Below, piece after piece: positions 12,350-23,045 of a stretch of DNA of 64,000 nucleotides (the first letter of the stretch is position 1; each line of letters starts with the position of its first letter). The stretch lies in contig NC_061118.1 in NCBI RefSeq assembly GCF_002878395.1, forward strand, positions 127,740,776 to 127,804,775, given 5' to 3'. The stretch is from Capsicum annuum. Taxonomy: Eukaryota; Streptophyta; Magnoliopsida; Solanales; Solanaceae. The position numbers and the translations under genes were made by a program. A model generated the notes under the pieces. The model searched no databases. It was given only the letters and a program-made list of their open reading frames with translations, and had not been told where the DNA came from.

Positions 12350-13527
12350 ATCTGTAACGTACTAGTAACGACATCAGGAGAATTTTCCTGATCTTGTCGG
12401 GTCTGAAGAGCATAGAGTTTGTTTGGGCGTTGCCCACTGGCAGCATTGGAAGTAGCACCCTACTAATTTGGGCAACCGAACTAGGCTGTGGAACGATTCT
12501 GTTGACCCTGTAGACCTGAATGTGGACACTCTCTAATCCTGTGGCCTGGCTTTCCACAAACAAATCAAATATCGTTACTAGCTCTACAGGTACCCTTGTG
12601 GTTCTTACCACAAGTCTGACATAGGGTATTAATTCGGGCACAGCTAACACTTCCCTAAAACTTAGAGCCTAGTGCTCGATCTCTGTTGCTGTCTCTGAAT
12701 TTTGGAACTGGGGAACTGGAGATGGAAGGAGGTGGAACTGCTGGCTTAGGACAGAACTGCAAACGTTTTTCTCCTTCTGATTTATGTTGAGCAAAGCTAA
12801 AACTACCTGATCTTTCTCTCTTGTTTTGTCTCTCCCTAGTCCTAATCTTCTACTCCTTTATTTGCTGAGCATGGGTCATGAGCCTGGCTAAAGTCATATC
12901 AATGTTCAGCATTGCAGACCTACTCTCATTCAATCCTGACACGAACTTGCTTATCTTAGCCTTCTTGTCTAGAAATACATGAGGGACATATCTGGCTAGC
13001 TGAGGAAATTTGAGAGAATACTCTTTAACCGTCATATTTCCCTACCTGAGGTTGATGAACTCCAAAACTTTTGTCTCTCTCAGCTCTTGGGGAAAGAATT
13101 TGTCTAAGAAAGTTGTGACAAATTCCTCCCACTCTATAGGATCTGCACCATCTACCCTCTCGGACTTCCACTATTTGTACCAAGTGTGAGAAACATCTTG
13201 TAACTGGTATGCAGCTAAGTTGACACTCTGACAAGAAGTAACTCCCATGATGTCTATGAACTTCTGGACTTGGTCAATAAATTCTTGAGGGTCTTCATCA
13301 GACTTAGAGCCGAAGAAAGATAGAGGGTTTATTCGGGTGAAGTTTGGAATCCTAGCTGAGGCTGAGTTGGCCACTGGATTGGCCAGAATAACTGGTAGCT
13401 GTTTATTTTGGGTAGCCACAGACTGAGAAAGTGTGGTGAATATGACCCAAAACTCCGCATCAGGAAGATGTTCGCCCAAAGGATCTTTGGGTTGAGGAGC
13501 GGGCTAGTTTCTTCTCTTTGGAGGCAT
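12350..13527 (-). pseudogene. Tekay gag with broken zinc knuckle
   Basis: Gag starts MPPKRR at 13527. Recognisable parts are INPLSFFGSKSDEDPQEFID (about 13280-13335), YQLQDVSHTWYK (about 13180), the weakly conserved FFPQELRETKVLEF area, and VKEYSLKFPQLARYVPHV (about 12975-13030). These are the retrotransposon gag core that forms the capsid. The zinc knuckle at about 12525-12575 reads VCGKPGHRIREC, but the first Cys codon of the CCHC set is a TGA stop. A stop also follows MPPKRRN. Confidence 0.88.
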
Positions 13528-13731
13528 ATCCTGAAATAAGAGAGGAACAGATTAGACAGAGAGTTTTACTTGAGATTATGCTTACTAGCACATCATGAAT
13601 ACTGAAAGAGGGGAAACTGTTCTTAAAACATCTCATATCCTCTTGCACATAAATGTACCGTGAAAAATACCCTTGCACAAGACTCTAATAGATGCGGCTT
13701 TCAGACTTCCTAGGACTCTATTGAACCTTAG

Positions 13732-13743
13732 GCTCTGATACCA
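13732..13743 (-). other. Primer-binding site, initiator tRNA-Met (Tekay element)
   Basis: The reverse complement is TGGTATCAGAGC, identical to the site at 2217 and four bases from the LTR edge at 13748. Confidence 0.9.
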
Positions 13744-13747
13744 AGTT

Positions 13748-16545
13748 TGTAACACCCCAAATCTGGTACCTAGAATTCTACAAGGTGCTTATGAACCTAA
13801 GGGACCACAAGCTAACCTATGACTAATATCTGTACCTGTACACTGCATAATATACTTGTAGAATATGGAAATCATGAACAATAGGCCATAAGGTTCAGCT
13901 GAATAGAATATCTAATAAATAATAACATCCATATAGGGTAAGAAATACCCAAAACAAGTGAAAGTTGAATCTAGAATCTGAACTAAATCTGAAAGCCTCT
14001 AAATACTATCTGAAATAAAAAGTTGAAGGAACAGGTCTCCAACTAACTCTATCTAGCAAAACTGAACTGAAATAATAAATGAAATAAAATAATATCATTA
14101 GCAAATGAATGAGCACTCACTACAATTCTGCGACTGGAATGCTACTGCTGATCTGGAACTCGTGTCTTTGAACCTATGGTGTAACATAAAACAAAACACC
14201 ATAGCACAAATGTGTCATTACAACTGAAAGTACTGAGTATACGAGTGAGGTAGGCTAAATGCAAAAGGGTTTGCATGCATGAACAATGCTAACTGACTGG
14301 CTGATATGAACGTAAGAGTAAAAATATGCATACATAGTAACTAAAATTATGAATACATGATATCTTGATCTGTACGCTAATACATGGTTTACTTTTATCA
14401 AACAAATCTGATACTAAAATTTTGATAACATGGATGACTGTATCTGATAGTCCTGAATCTGATGGAACTACCTAGTTCCATACTATAACTGAATTTACAG
14501 TAACTGACAGTCCTAGTATATTGAAATTTGAAGAACTATCCGAGATCTTTTACTGAGATTGGGACTAAAATTGTGGGAGGTAGTTGCTCAACCGACATGC
14601 CCTAATAATACATATAGCTATGTTGGGGTCCAATCTCTGCCCCAACGGAAAGGGTGTCACTACCGCGCCACTGGTAAGGACAGTTGTTAGTGACCCTTAG
14701 CTGGTAGGTACTCGAATGAGAATGGTGGTAACCCTAAACTGATAGATTTAGCCACCTAACAACCCTAATCTAGCATATTAAGATGTCTCAACCTACGGTG
14801 GCTACGTAGTTCTAGAACACAAGGATGATTACGAAGAATAACACCCTAAACTAGCATATGAGTACCCATCCTTGGGTTCACTCGGTGCTAACTTCTACTC
14901 CCATCTGAAGAGACTGAATATGATTTAACTAGTTGTACATGGACTGAGTAATTAACCTCCGTTGACTGATGAAATAGTACTACTGTCTGAGAATTTATTA
15001 AGATCATAAGATATCTGAGATTTTCTGAGTCACATGACTGACTGAGTTCTATACATCATGGCTTGACTGATATTATCATGAAAACATGACATGGCTCTAG
15101 GCACACCGTTATATTTTTTGGGTACTAGTTCGCCAAGGACTAGATAGAAGGAAACTAACATACATAACTGACTTGAGCATAAAATGGAGTCCAAAATTCA
15201 CCATATCATAAGTAGGGGATTTCACACTAAGCGTAGTTCTCAACATCTTATGAATGGAAGGGAAATTCATACAATATATATATATACTTGTATAGCTTTA
15301 ATATCATGCTCAATCCATATCACAACAACGACGCATATCAATCACGTGGAATTTAAGTGAAATCATAAAGCATAGAGCATGGACTTGCCATTTAAGCACT
15401 ATTAAATCATGGAACATGAATTTTATCATCCTAGGTCTTTTATCAAACACTTTGCATGCATTCTTTTAGCTTAGGTGTNNNNNNNNNNNNNNNNNNNNNN
15501 NNNNNNNNNNNNNNNNNNNNNNNNNNNNNNNNNNNNNNNNNNNNNNNNNNNNNNNNNNNNNNNNNNNNNNNNNNNNNNGTGTTTTCATGAATTTCCCCAT
15601 TTTAAACCACATAAAGTTCATGGATTTTAACTAACGAACACATATACTTCATGAAAACACCTTTAGATATCATCTTGAAACTTAAACAACAATCATCAAC
15701 ATGTACATGGTCATATCACAATAAGACAATCACAATATAATATTTAAAACATGGTTCTTGAGGTCTTTGAATGAAATGGATCAAAAGATGAACGCTACGC
15801 ATACCTTAGATGGAAGATTCTTGATGATTGAAGGAGAAATTTTCTTGAACTTGAATCCCCAATTGAAAACCCTAATGTGTTCTTGAGAGTATTTTGAGAG
15901 AAAGAGTATGTTTTGGTTAAGTAAGAGCTTAATTCCATGTTTATGGAATATATATACGGGTGGAAAGATGACCCAAATACCCCTCTAGATGCGTTATTTA
16001 ATTTTTGTGAAAATTTTCTAATTTGGGCCCCCGGCACGACGCGGTGATATCGCGTTGCCCCCCACTTATGACCTGGAAACTCAACACGATGTGGTGGAAT
16101 TGCGTAGAGACACTAGAAATTGACAAACATTATTTTGGCTTTCGGCGCGATGCGCCACTAACTAAAATGTCGCTACTGAAACTTTAAATCGCCATAACTT
16201 CTTCACCAGGTGTCCGTTTTAGGTGAATTTGGTATCAATGAAAAGCTTATTCAATTATATAAAATTTAGAGGGTATAAATCTGCCAAAATGCCATCTATA
16301 GACCAAGTTATTCTCACTCAACGATGACCCATGTGAAATCACATATGAAAACTTGGTGGATTCAAAAGTTCTTAGCTTGGCTTACTCTAAGTGACTCTTA
16401 TGAACATGCTTAACACATCATAAGCTCTATTATCACTAGGATACTCATCCTAGTTCATGTAATACAATATGAATCACAGGTTAAGAGGTTTCATATGTAG
16501 GAACAACGGTTCATTTTCTAGCTTAGAAATATATGGGGTATTACA
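13748..16545 (-). repeat. 5' LTR of the Tekay element
   Basis: Minus strand: TGTAATACCCC at 16545 to GGGGTGTTACA at 13748. Without the 100 N and a 2-base overlap its length is about 2696 bp, against 2692 for its partner. A TATA box lies at about 15948-15957. The GC-rich word block is at 16031-16160 and includes GGCGCGATGCGCC, a perfect palindrome apart from its centre. This LTR would have driven gag-pol transcription leftward. Confidence 0.92.
15479..15578. other. Assembly gap of 100 N
   Basis: Exactly 100 N interrupt the right LTR. Comparison with the left LTR shows that no bases are missing: the flanks end AGGTGT and restart GTGTTTTCATG, while the left copy reads AGGTGTGTTTTCATG. The contig ends overlap by two bases. 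Confidence 0.95.
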
Positions 16546-16550
16546 CTAAC
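16546..16550. other. Target-site duplication (right), CTAAC
   Basis: This matches 5870-5874 exactly. Confidence 0.9.
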
Positions 16551-17834
16551 ACCTGAGGTAAAAATTCAGAAGAGGGATATTCATTTAGAGGCTCAGTATT
16601 GGTTGAGCTTCGTAAGTAGTAATTTGTTGCCGTAACAAAACCAAACGATACTTGTGTAGCCTTGGTAAGTTGTTTTTTGAATTATTTTTGAAAATTAAAG
16701 TTTCAACATGGCTTCAAAGATCACCCTTGACAATACGTGTTGGGCCCAACAAAAGTAAACCTCCCTTGCATTTCAGTATCTGACCATCGAATTATATCAT
16801 CGTGCCAAGGTTAATGAAAAGGTTCCTTTTAATAAAAATAGGATTTTGAGTGTACCTCTACCTCAACAGTGGACATCATTAGACTTGAGCTTTTTTAGGA
16901 AGTGTAGAAGAAGAAATCATGGTTGATGGTTCCCCGACAATTGACATTGCTACCCATCAGAGTGGTACCATCCAACCCACTACTGTTAATACTATGAATT
17001 TTCTACTTTTTCTACTACAATGACTCATCCTCCACCTACTTTATCTATAGATCCTGCTTAACCAAGTCTATCATCATAGCCACCTTGGCTTAATGCCTCC
17101 TATCCTCAGCCTTTTATTATTTTAGGTTCTTCAAGGACTCCTCTCACCAAGGATAATGTTATTTGCATGAGTCATTTAGCTTATTAAGGTGATACAAAGT
17201 CATCTAGACAAGAGGCTGAGATACCTGAGATGTTTTTTTTATACTATAAAATTAACATTTTAGCTGGTTCATATCGAGTTATAGCGTGTCCATGAGATGT
17301 ATAAACTTTTCACAATAAGTTAGATGATTTTGAGTGCCCCTCAACTTCTTGTTATACCAAAGAGAGTGATAAATATTCAAAATGTTCTAGCTTTTCTTCA
17401 AAAGCATATGGATCAGCTCTGATTCCTATAACATATTTATGGGGAGACCCATCTAGGACACTGACTCCAGTATTCTCTCATGAGGATGGATAGGTAGCAA
17501 AGAAGAAACAAAAGGACAAGGAATATAGTGATTTAGATAGATATGTTGAAGATGCTGAGATCGAGGGTTATTTAAGAAGCAGGGCCAGATTGGGATCATG
17601 TTGAGCCTTAGGTTGTTGTGTAGACTGATAAACAGGAAATTGATAGGGCTATACTTTCTACTCTATTCGAGATGATAAATGTTGAGACAACATAGATCGT
17701 GACCTTCAGCTTAGCTACTTCTATGGACACCGAGGACACAATACCAGATCCACTCCAACAGGATACACTTAGAGCTCAGTTGGGGACTCATGCCTAGACA
17801 GAGACCACTACCCTAATACAATTCCAAGCATATA
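16551..17834 (+). pseudogene. 'Putative plant transposon protein' family, C-terminal part
   Basis: Straight after the Tekay target duplication a plus-strand frame reads EAQYWLSFVSSNLLP and QNQTIL (about 16590-16650). This is the YWLxFV...LxPxxNxTxL core of the multicopy Solanaceae transposon-protein family. Downstream there are Pro/Thr/Ser-rich stretches, then KKKQKDKEYSDLDRYVEDAE (about 17500-17560), and an acidic, Thr-rich tail ending near 17815, which fits the family's disordered C-terminus. Stops and frameshifts are frequent. It continues the fragment at 5540-5690. The function of the family is unknown, and the assignment is by motif memory only. Confidence 0.5.
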
Positions 17835-17923
17835 AAAACCTCATCCAAGTACTTTAAGACCTCTTACTAAAATTCAAGATTGGGAGTTATAAATCTTACA
17901 AGATATATTCACCAAGAGGGATG
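17835..17923 (+). mobile_element. 3' interior end and polypurine tract of a plus-strand Ty3/gypsy fragment
   Basis: This stretch matches, inverted, the DNA at 18975-19060 next to the minus-strand LTR. It ends ACCAAGAGGGA before the LTR start, corresponding to the purine-rich AAGAAAGAGA in the other copies. It is therefore the polypurine end of a separate element in plus orientation. Confidence 0.6.
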
Positions 17924-18415
17924 TGTTAGATCTTGGGTTGGTGTCATCTAAAGGTTACTATGTATTAAAAGTTTAAAGAGAAGCTCAAAGTAAAGAGATG
18001 GATCAGTGCATAGGGGAAACCGTTAGGGGGATGGTCAGTTAACCATTTGACCAACAGTCCCTTGAGACACAAAGTGGAGCTCAAGGGTAAAGCACAATAG
18101 TTAGGGGTGACGGATCGAAGGACGGTCAATAACTCCTTTTATTGACTGTCGGTCAAGGCATCACAACCAAACAATTTCTTATTTTTGTTAGGCTTCATTA
18201 TATTATTATCAAGGAGGGTTTTTATGGCATTAAATCCCTCTTTGTCCATGTAGATATTTGGTGATTTTTGGTTAAGAATTAAGGTTTTTTGAATTTGAAT
18301 CAATTATTAGTTCTTATTTCCTTCTATCTTCTTTTGTAAATCTATCTATCTTTTATCTCTATGTTATTATTCATTTTTTTCCATGGTTAGATTTTTGTTC
18401 TCCTAGCTTGAACCA
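17924..18415 (+). repeat. Plus-strand LTR of the second gypsy family
   Basis: It starts TGTTAGATCTTGG and ends GAACCA, about 490 bp. It is inverted relative to 18450-18974 and 24271-24890. Internal deletions make it shorter than the 620-bp copy. Words of the type ACNGTC (GACGG, GGTCAATAAC, ACTGTCGGTCAA) cluster at 18016-18170. Confidence 0.75.
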
Positions 18416-18422
18416 TATCATT

Positions 18423-18435
18423 TGGTATTAATGCC
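18423..18435 (+). other. Degenerate tRNA-Met primer site
   Basis: TGGTATTAATGCC differs at three positions from TGGTATCAGAGCC and lies eight bases after the plus-strand LTR end. It shows that this LTR was a 5' LTR, or that the DNA after it has been replaced; directly after it comes an inverted LTR rather than gag. Confidence 0.6.
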
Positions 18436-18449
18436 AAGATTAGGACCAT

Positions 18450-18974
18450 GGGAAATAAGAACTAATGAATATTTCAAATTCAAAAACCCTTAATTCTCAA
18501 TCAACAAGAACTAAATACCTACATGGACTAAGAGGGATTCAATGCCCTCAAAACTCCCACTAAATTTCAAAACATGTTCACCAATCACACTCTCAAGTTC
18601 TAAGTTCATTAAATATCAAAGATAGGATAATGGAAATAAACCCTAAGAGTTAAGATTTATAGTCCATACAAAGGCCCAAGTAGATCTTGACAATAATAGA
18701 ATGAAGCCAAAAAAAAATAGGTATCTTCTTAGGGATGACGCCTTACTCGATGGTAGTCGAGGGAGTGACTAACCGTCCCTCCTTCTATTTCACCTCATTA
18801 ATATGCTCCACCCTTGAGATCATCTTGGCATCTTAAGGGATGATTGGTCAAGGGGTTGATTGACTGTCCCCCTAACCATTGCCTACAAGTAATGGGCCAT
18901 ATCTTTACTTTGAGATCCCTAACAAACCTTTAACATGTAGTATCCTTAGGATGGCATCAACAAAATCTCTAACA
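18450..18974 (-). repeat. 3' LTR of the second gypsy element, truncated
   Basis: On the minus strand it starts TGTTAG at 18974. It matches 24271-24890 until about 18450, where the last 110 bases or so (the R/U5 end) are missing. It abuts the plus-strand LTR's primer site, so the two LTRs lie head to head and form an imperfect palindrome of about 1.1 kb. Confidence 0.75.
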
Positions 18975-19048
18975 TCTCTTTCTTGGTGAATATAGCTTGT
19001 AAGCTTTGTAACTCCTGAGCTTGACTCTAGTAAGAGGTCTTGAAGGAC

Positions 19049-20200
19049 CTAATGAGGTTTTGAGGAGCTTGAAATCATATCATCCTCTATATATGGCCTC
19101 AAATCCACGAATTCACCATTTTTTAGCACATCAAGGGGTGAGATATCATGTATGTCAAAGGTTTTGTTCTCTTGGTAGTTTGAAGAAAGACCAATCTTGT
19201 TGGCATTGTCATTTATCCTCTTAAGATATTGGAATAGGCTATCTCCATTTATCACTAACTTAGCCTTTGTTTGGGTTGGAAATCAATCATTTTGAATATC
19301 TACCCATACCCAATCCCCTAATTTAAGAACAAACTTTCTTTGCCCTTTGTGCACCTTTCATGCTACTTCTTGATTCTTGTTTTCAAGGTAAAGTCTCAAC
19401 TTCTCATATAGCCTCTTCCTTTCTTATGCTTTTTGGCTTCTATCTAATCTTGTCATAATATCACTAAAAAAAGAAATGATATCTAAAGTTGTAAAGGGGT
19501 TAAAACCATAAACACATTCAAAAGGAGTCATGCCATAAGTCGAATGAATAACATGATTATAAGCAGACTCTACCAATAGTAGGTGATCCTCCCAAGAAGT
19601 CATTTTGACTTTAACCATAGAGCCAAGGTCTAATTTACCACTTCCATTTATCTATGAATTTATGTGTGGAAAGAAGTAGAGAAAAGAAATTTGGTACAAA
19701 TGCTACACCACAACGACTTCTAAAAGTGACTAAAGAACTTTGAGTCCTTATAACTAACAATGGTCTGTGGGATCCATGTAATTTTACAACATACAAAGAA
19801 AAAAAAGAAGACACATTAGGAGCATCCTCACTTTTATGGCATGGAATGAAATGGGACACTTTTCAAAATCAATCAACCACCACAAAGATAGTATCTCTAC
19901 CCCTCCTTATCCTGGGCAATCCTACAACAAAATCCATAAAGATATCAAGCCATGGGGATACAGGAGTGGGTAGTAGGTTATATACTCCTTGATGGAGAAG
20001 GCGCAATTTGGCACTCTGACAATCCATATATTGGCCATAATTTCTAGCAATATAATTATGTATCTTAGGTAAATTGAATCATTTCTATAGGATCCAATTG
20101 TCTTTTCAATTAAAAAGTGACCCATCATACCACCATTGTGTGCCTTTCTTACAAACAACTCTTTACATAAGCTAAAGGGCACACACAATCTTTTTTCCAT
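19049..20200 (-). pseudogene. Integrase of the second gypsy element, degraded
   Basis: The zinc-binding region reads LCVPFSLCKELFVRKAHNGG then MMGHF (about 20085-20190), with the His pair HNGGMMGH. The core includes WEDHLLLVESAYNHVIHST and GMTPFECVYGFNP (19490-19595). The C-terminal part reads LKRINDNANKIGLSS, FDIHDISPL and VDLRPYIEDD (19060-19240), matching the end domain of integrases of the DLRTNPFQE type. Frameshifts and stops separate the segments. It would have joined the element's DNA to the chromosome. Confidence 0.82.
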
Positions 20201-20203
20201 AAA

Positions 20204-20890
20204 TTAGAGGCAGTCAAAATTGGAATAGCATATAGTAGTCATATCCTGCATCAATCTTTCCCTACCAAATTCCTCACAATCTTTGAAGATTTGAGAAAAT
20301 ATGGGGTCCTTGGGATACATTTCCTTTAAACATTCAAAACTCATCAACTTAGAAGACAATGTAGATATTAAAACATATTTCCTAGATAATGCATTGGATA
20401 CCATATTTTTTCCTTTTTTGTATTGAATTACATAAGAGAAAGTCTCTATAGACTCAATTAATTTGGCTTGCCATTTATTCAATTTATCTTGGGCCCGGAG
20501 GTGCTTCAATGAATCCTAGTCGATTCGGATCATGAACACTTGAGGACATAGATAGTGTGCCAATTACCCAATTCTCTAACCATGGTGTACAACTCTAGGT
20601 CACAAGTTCAATAATTCAAAGTTGTGCCTTTAATCATTTTGCTAAAATTAGTAATAGGATTATGGTCTTGTAATAACCAATTCCTAATTTTCTAGAATCG
20701 TATTCAATCTCAAATATTTTATCAAAATTGGGTAATTAGAACATGGGAGCAGAGCTAATCTCAGACTTCTAAACTTCAAATACATTGGCTTGCTCAACAC
20801 CCCACTTAAAAGGTTTGTACTTATGGATAACCTCAATCAAAGCAGAAGCAATGGTACGAGATCCTCTTAAAAACCACCTATAAAGACTCA
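20204..20890 (-). pseudogene. RNase H of the second gypsy element, degraded
   Basis: The clearest stretch is LKHLRAQDKLNKWQAKLIES followed by FSYVIQYKKGKNMVSNALSR (20370-20505), the end of the RNase H domain and the DALSR motif, here NALSR. The upstream part (20520-20890) is visible only in fragments with stops. Confidence 0.82.
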
Positions 20891-21650
20891 CTAACCCATG
20901 GAAGCTTCATACTTCACTAATGGATTTCAGAGTTGGACAATTCTTGATGTATTCTATCATAGATTCATCCTTCTCGACTCCTCTTGAGGTTGTCAAAAAT
21001 CCCAAAACACGACTTCATTCATACCGAAAAAGCATTTTTGAAGATTAACATACAATTTTTCTCACATAAGAACTTCAAACACATTTTGTAAATTAAAAAC
21101 ATGCTCTTTAAGTGATTTGTTATAAATTATAACATTATCAAAGTATAACATCATGATTTTCCCAATGAACTGTTTCATTACATTATTCATCAACCACATA
21201 AAGGTACTAAGAGTTTTTGTGAGGCCAAAAGGCATATCTATCTATTTATATAGACCAAACCTGGTCTTAAATGCATTTTTCCACTCATCAATTAATTGTA
21301 TAGGGATTTGGCGATACCCACTCCTATAATCTATTTTTGAAACACACGTGAACCATTCAACTCATCTAGCATATAAATCAAATGGTAATTGGGTTGTGAT
21401 ACTTTACCATTATTTTATTGATAGCTTAATAATCAACATACATATGTCTTGTAACATCTTTCTTTAGTACTAAAAATATCGGGACCGCACAGGGGCTCAT
21501 ATTTTCTTTGATGTATCCATTGTTTAGGAGTTTCTAAAATTGACATGGAATCTCGTTAGTATCAGTAGGGGTAAATTGATAAGTCAACTTATTTTGGCAA
21601 TTTGGAAACTAACATAAATTCCATTTCATGATCAATTCTCTAAAGTGGGG
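20891..21650 (-). pseudogene. Reverse transcriptase of the second gypsy element, catalytic residue lost
   Basis: Fragments of a Ty3/gypsy reverse transcriptase are visible on the minus strand. At 21134-21145 the catalytic motif reads YFDN instead of YFDD, followed by VIIYNKSLKEHVFNLQNVFE. Losing the second aspartate should abolish polymerase activity. Many stops occur upstream, where the N-terminal fingers should be. Confidence 0.78.
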
Positions 21651-21949
21651 GTAACCCTTTTGGATGTTTCTTCAGTAACACATCTTTATAATCCTACAAA
21701 ATAAGAAAAATAAAATAGGGAATAGGAAAAGTAGAGAGATTAATATGAATAACATTTACTGGGAGGATCATGGGTGTTTCCACATCATTCACTTTGAATA
21801 GATCTTTGTTCCTATCCAACATCACCATTGGATTTTTCCCTTCAACCTTCTACCATCCCCCTTCATCATTCTCCCTCATTAGCTTTCTCCTCTCCTACCT
21901 TCATTCCGTTTACTTTCAATTCTCTTAATCTTTCATAAGCTTCATTCAC

Positions 21950-22210
21950 TTGTGAAGGTAAAATAAAGTATAGTGTAAGCTTTCATCCATTCAATGTTAG
22001 AGAATACCAATTGGTTCTCCCATCATTCTTAGTCGATCGATCATATTTCCATGGCCTCCCTAAAAATATTTGAAAAGATTGCATGGGTAGATGTATGAAA
22101 TAAACCATGGTGGCACTAGCTATATTAGCACAACTAGAACTATCACCAATCAATGAGCATAATTCTCCTTGATAAAATATTTTGTATGTAATAGATTTCC
22201 ATTTGACTTG
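21950..22210 (-). pseudogene. Protease of the second gypsy element
   Basis: LIGDSSSCANIASATMV at 22111-22165 corresponds to the usual active site (I/L)IDGGSC(T/A)NVAS. The Asp is kept but shifted, and one Gly is Ser. IFLGRPWKYDRSTKNDGRTN at about 22005-22070 is the conserved C-terminal part. Confidence 0.75.
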
Positions 22211-22249
22211 GGCATATAATGCCTTCCTGCTAATAACTCATCTTACCAT

Positions 22250-23045
22250 AATGTTAGGAACTTTAAACTATCCATATTAAGGCCAAGCATCTTAATTTCC
22301 TCCTTCTATTTGTTCTTCTTCTTCACTACGCTCTCCATTTTAGACTATACTTTTTTAGCACATTATTTTGTCTCATAGGTCCCTTCAGTTCATCCTATGG
22401 AGGCAATTGTCACTCATTCAACATATTCCTGAATCTCTTAGCATATTCCCACCACATGTTAGCAAATAGTTCAAAGTGTGCTATTGTACAACAACTCTTC
22501 TTCTCATCATTGTGATCTTTGACTTAAAAGAGGCTTTCACATGTGGATTCCTGAGATAGGTAATTCTTGAGGTCACATGTCATATTCATCATATGCTCTA
22601 AAATACTCTTATGATTCCTCACTGCCTTCTTCTTCCACTTGGATAAGTTAGTTTTGGTTAAGGAGTGCTTGGAATTGTTGAATGTGGTTTTGTGTAGGTT
22701 GGGGTATTTGATTTTGAGGTTCTTCTTGTTATGTTTTGCAGAATTGATGTTGTAGTTGTCAAACGAGATGTAATTTTTTTAGATAGGTAGTTGTTGGGTA
22801 GTGGGGTCTTGTGTTTGTCTTGGTGGATTAGGTTTTTGGTGAAGGATTCCCCATGAAATAGTAGTGGATATTTCTTGAGCATGTTCTCTAGATGAGGCAT
22901 GGTAATTTTGGGCAGTAGATAGGGATGAGTTTAGTCGACCTCCCATGATAACCATCCTTTCATCCATCCTAGACACACTTTATTTGAGGTATCCTACCTT
23001 ATCATCAAAGGATTCAAGTTTACGATCCATAGCTTCAAGACTACT
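22250..23045 (-). pseudogene. Gag remnant of the second gypsy element
   Basis: A likely N-terminus reads MDRKLESFDDKVGYLK, a stop, then SVSRMDERMVIMGGRLNSSL (22900-23030). This is the coiled-coil-like start of such gags. Downstream (22250-22780) stops and frameshifts hide the capsid core, and I see no zinc knuckle. Confidence 0.5.

Larger units (their letters stand above)
8957..13527 (-). pseudogene. Tekay gag-pol polyprotein, inactivated
   Basis: One gag-pol frame can be followed from a MPPKRR start at 13527, about 200 bp after the primer site, to a TAA at 8957; about 1520 codons is normal for Tekay elements. It would make the capsid protein, protease, reverse transcriptase/RNase H and a chromodomain integrase for copying and inserting the element. 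In-frame stops occur early in gag, in the zinc knuckle, RNase H, integrase and chromodomain, and frameshifts occur in gag (about 13170), between gag and protease (about 12340-12480), and in RNase H (about 10735). It cannot make a full product. Individual domains are listed separately. Confidence 0.9.
5875..16545 (-). mobile_element. Complete Tekay/Del-type chromovirus (Ty3/gypsy), minus strand
   Basis: The element has two matching LTRs of about 2.7 kb, a CTAAC target duplication, a tRNA-Met primer site, a polypurine tract and a gag-pol in the order gag, zinc knuckle, protease, reverse transcriptase, RNase H, integrase, chromodomain. Very long LTRs and the C-terminal chromodomain place it in the Tekay/Del chromoviruses. 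It is structurally complete, but gag-pol is broken by many stops and frameshifts, so it could move only with help. The LTRs differ at 16 positions in their first 120 or so bases (hand count, mostly transitions), so the insertion is not recent. It split a transposon-protein pseudogene. Confidence 0.93.

Noticed and set aside
19021..19224. Plus-strand 67-codon frame
   Set aside because: It lies antisense to the C-terminal integrase region of the second gypsy element.
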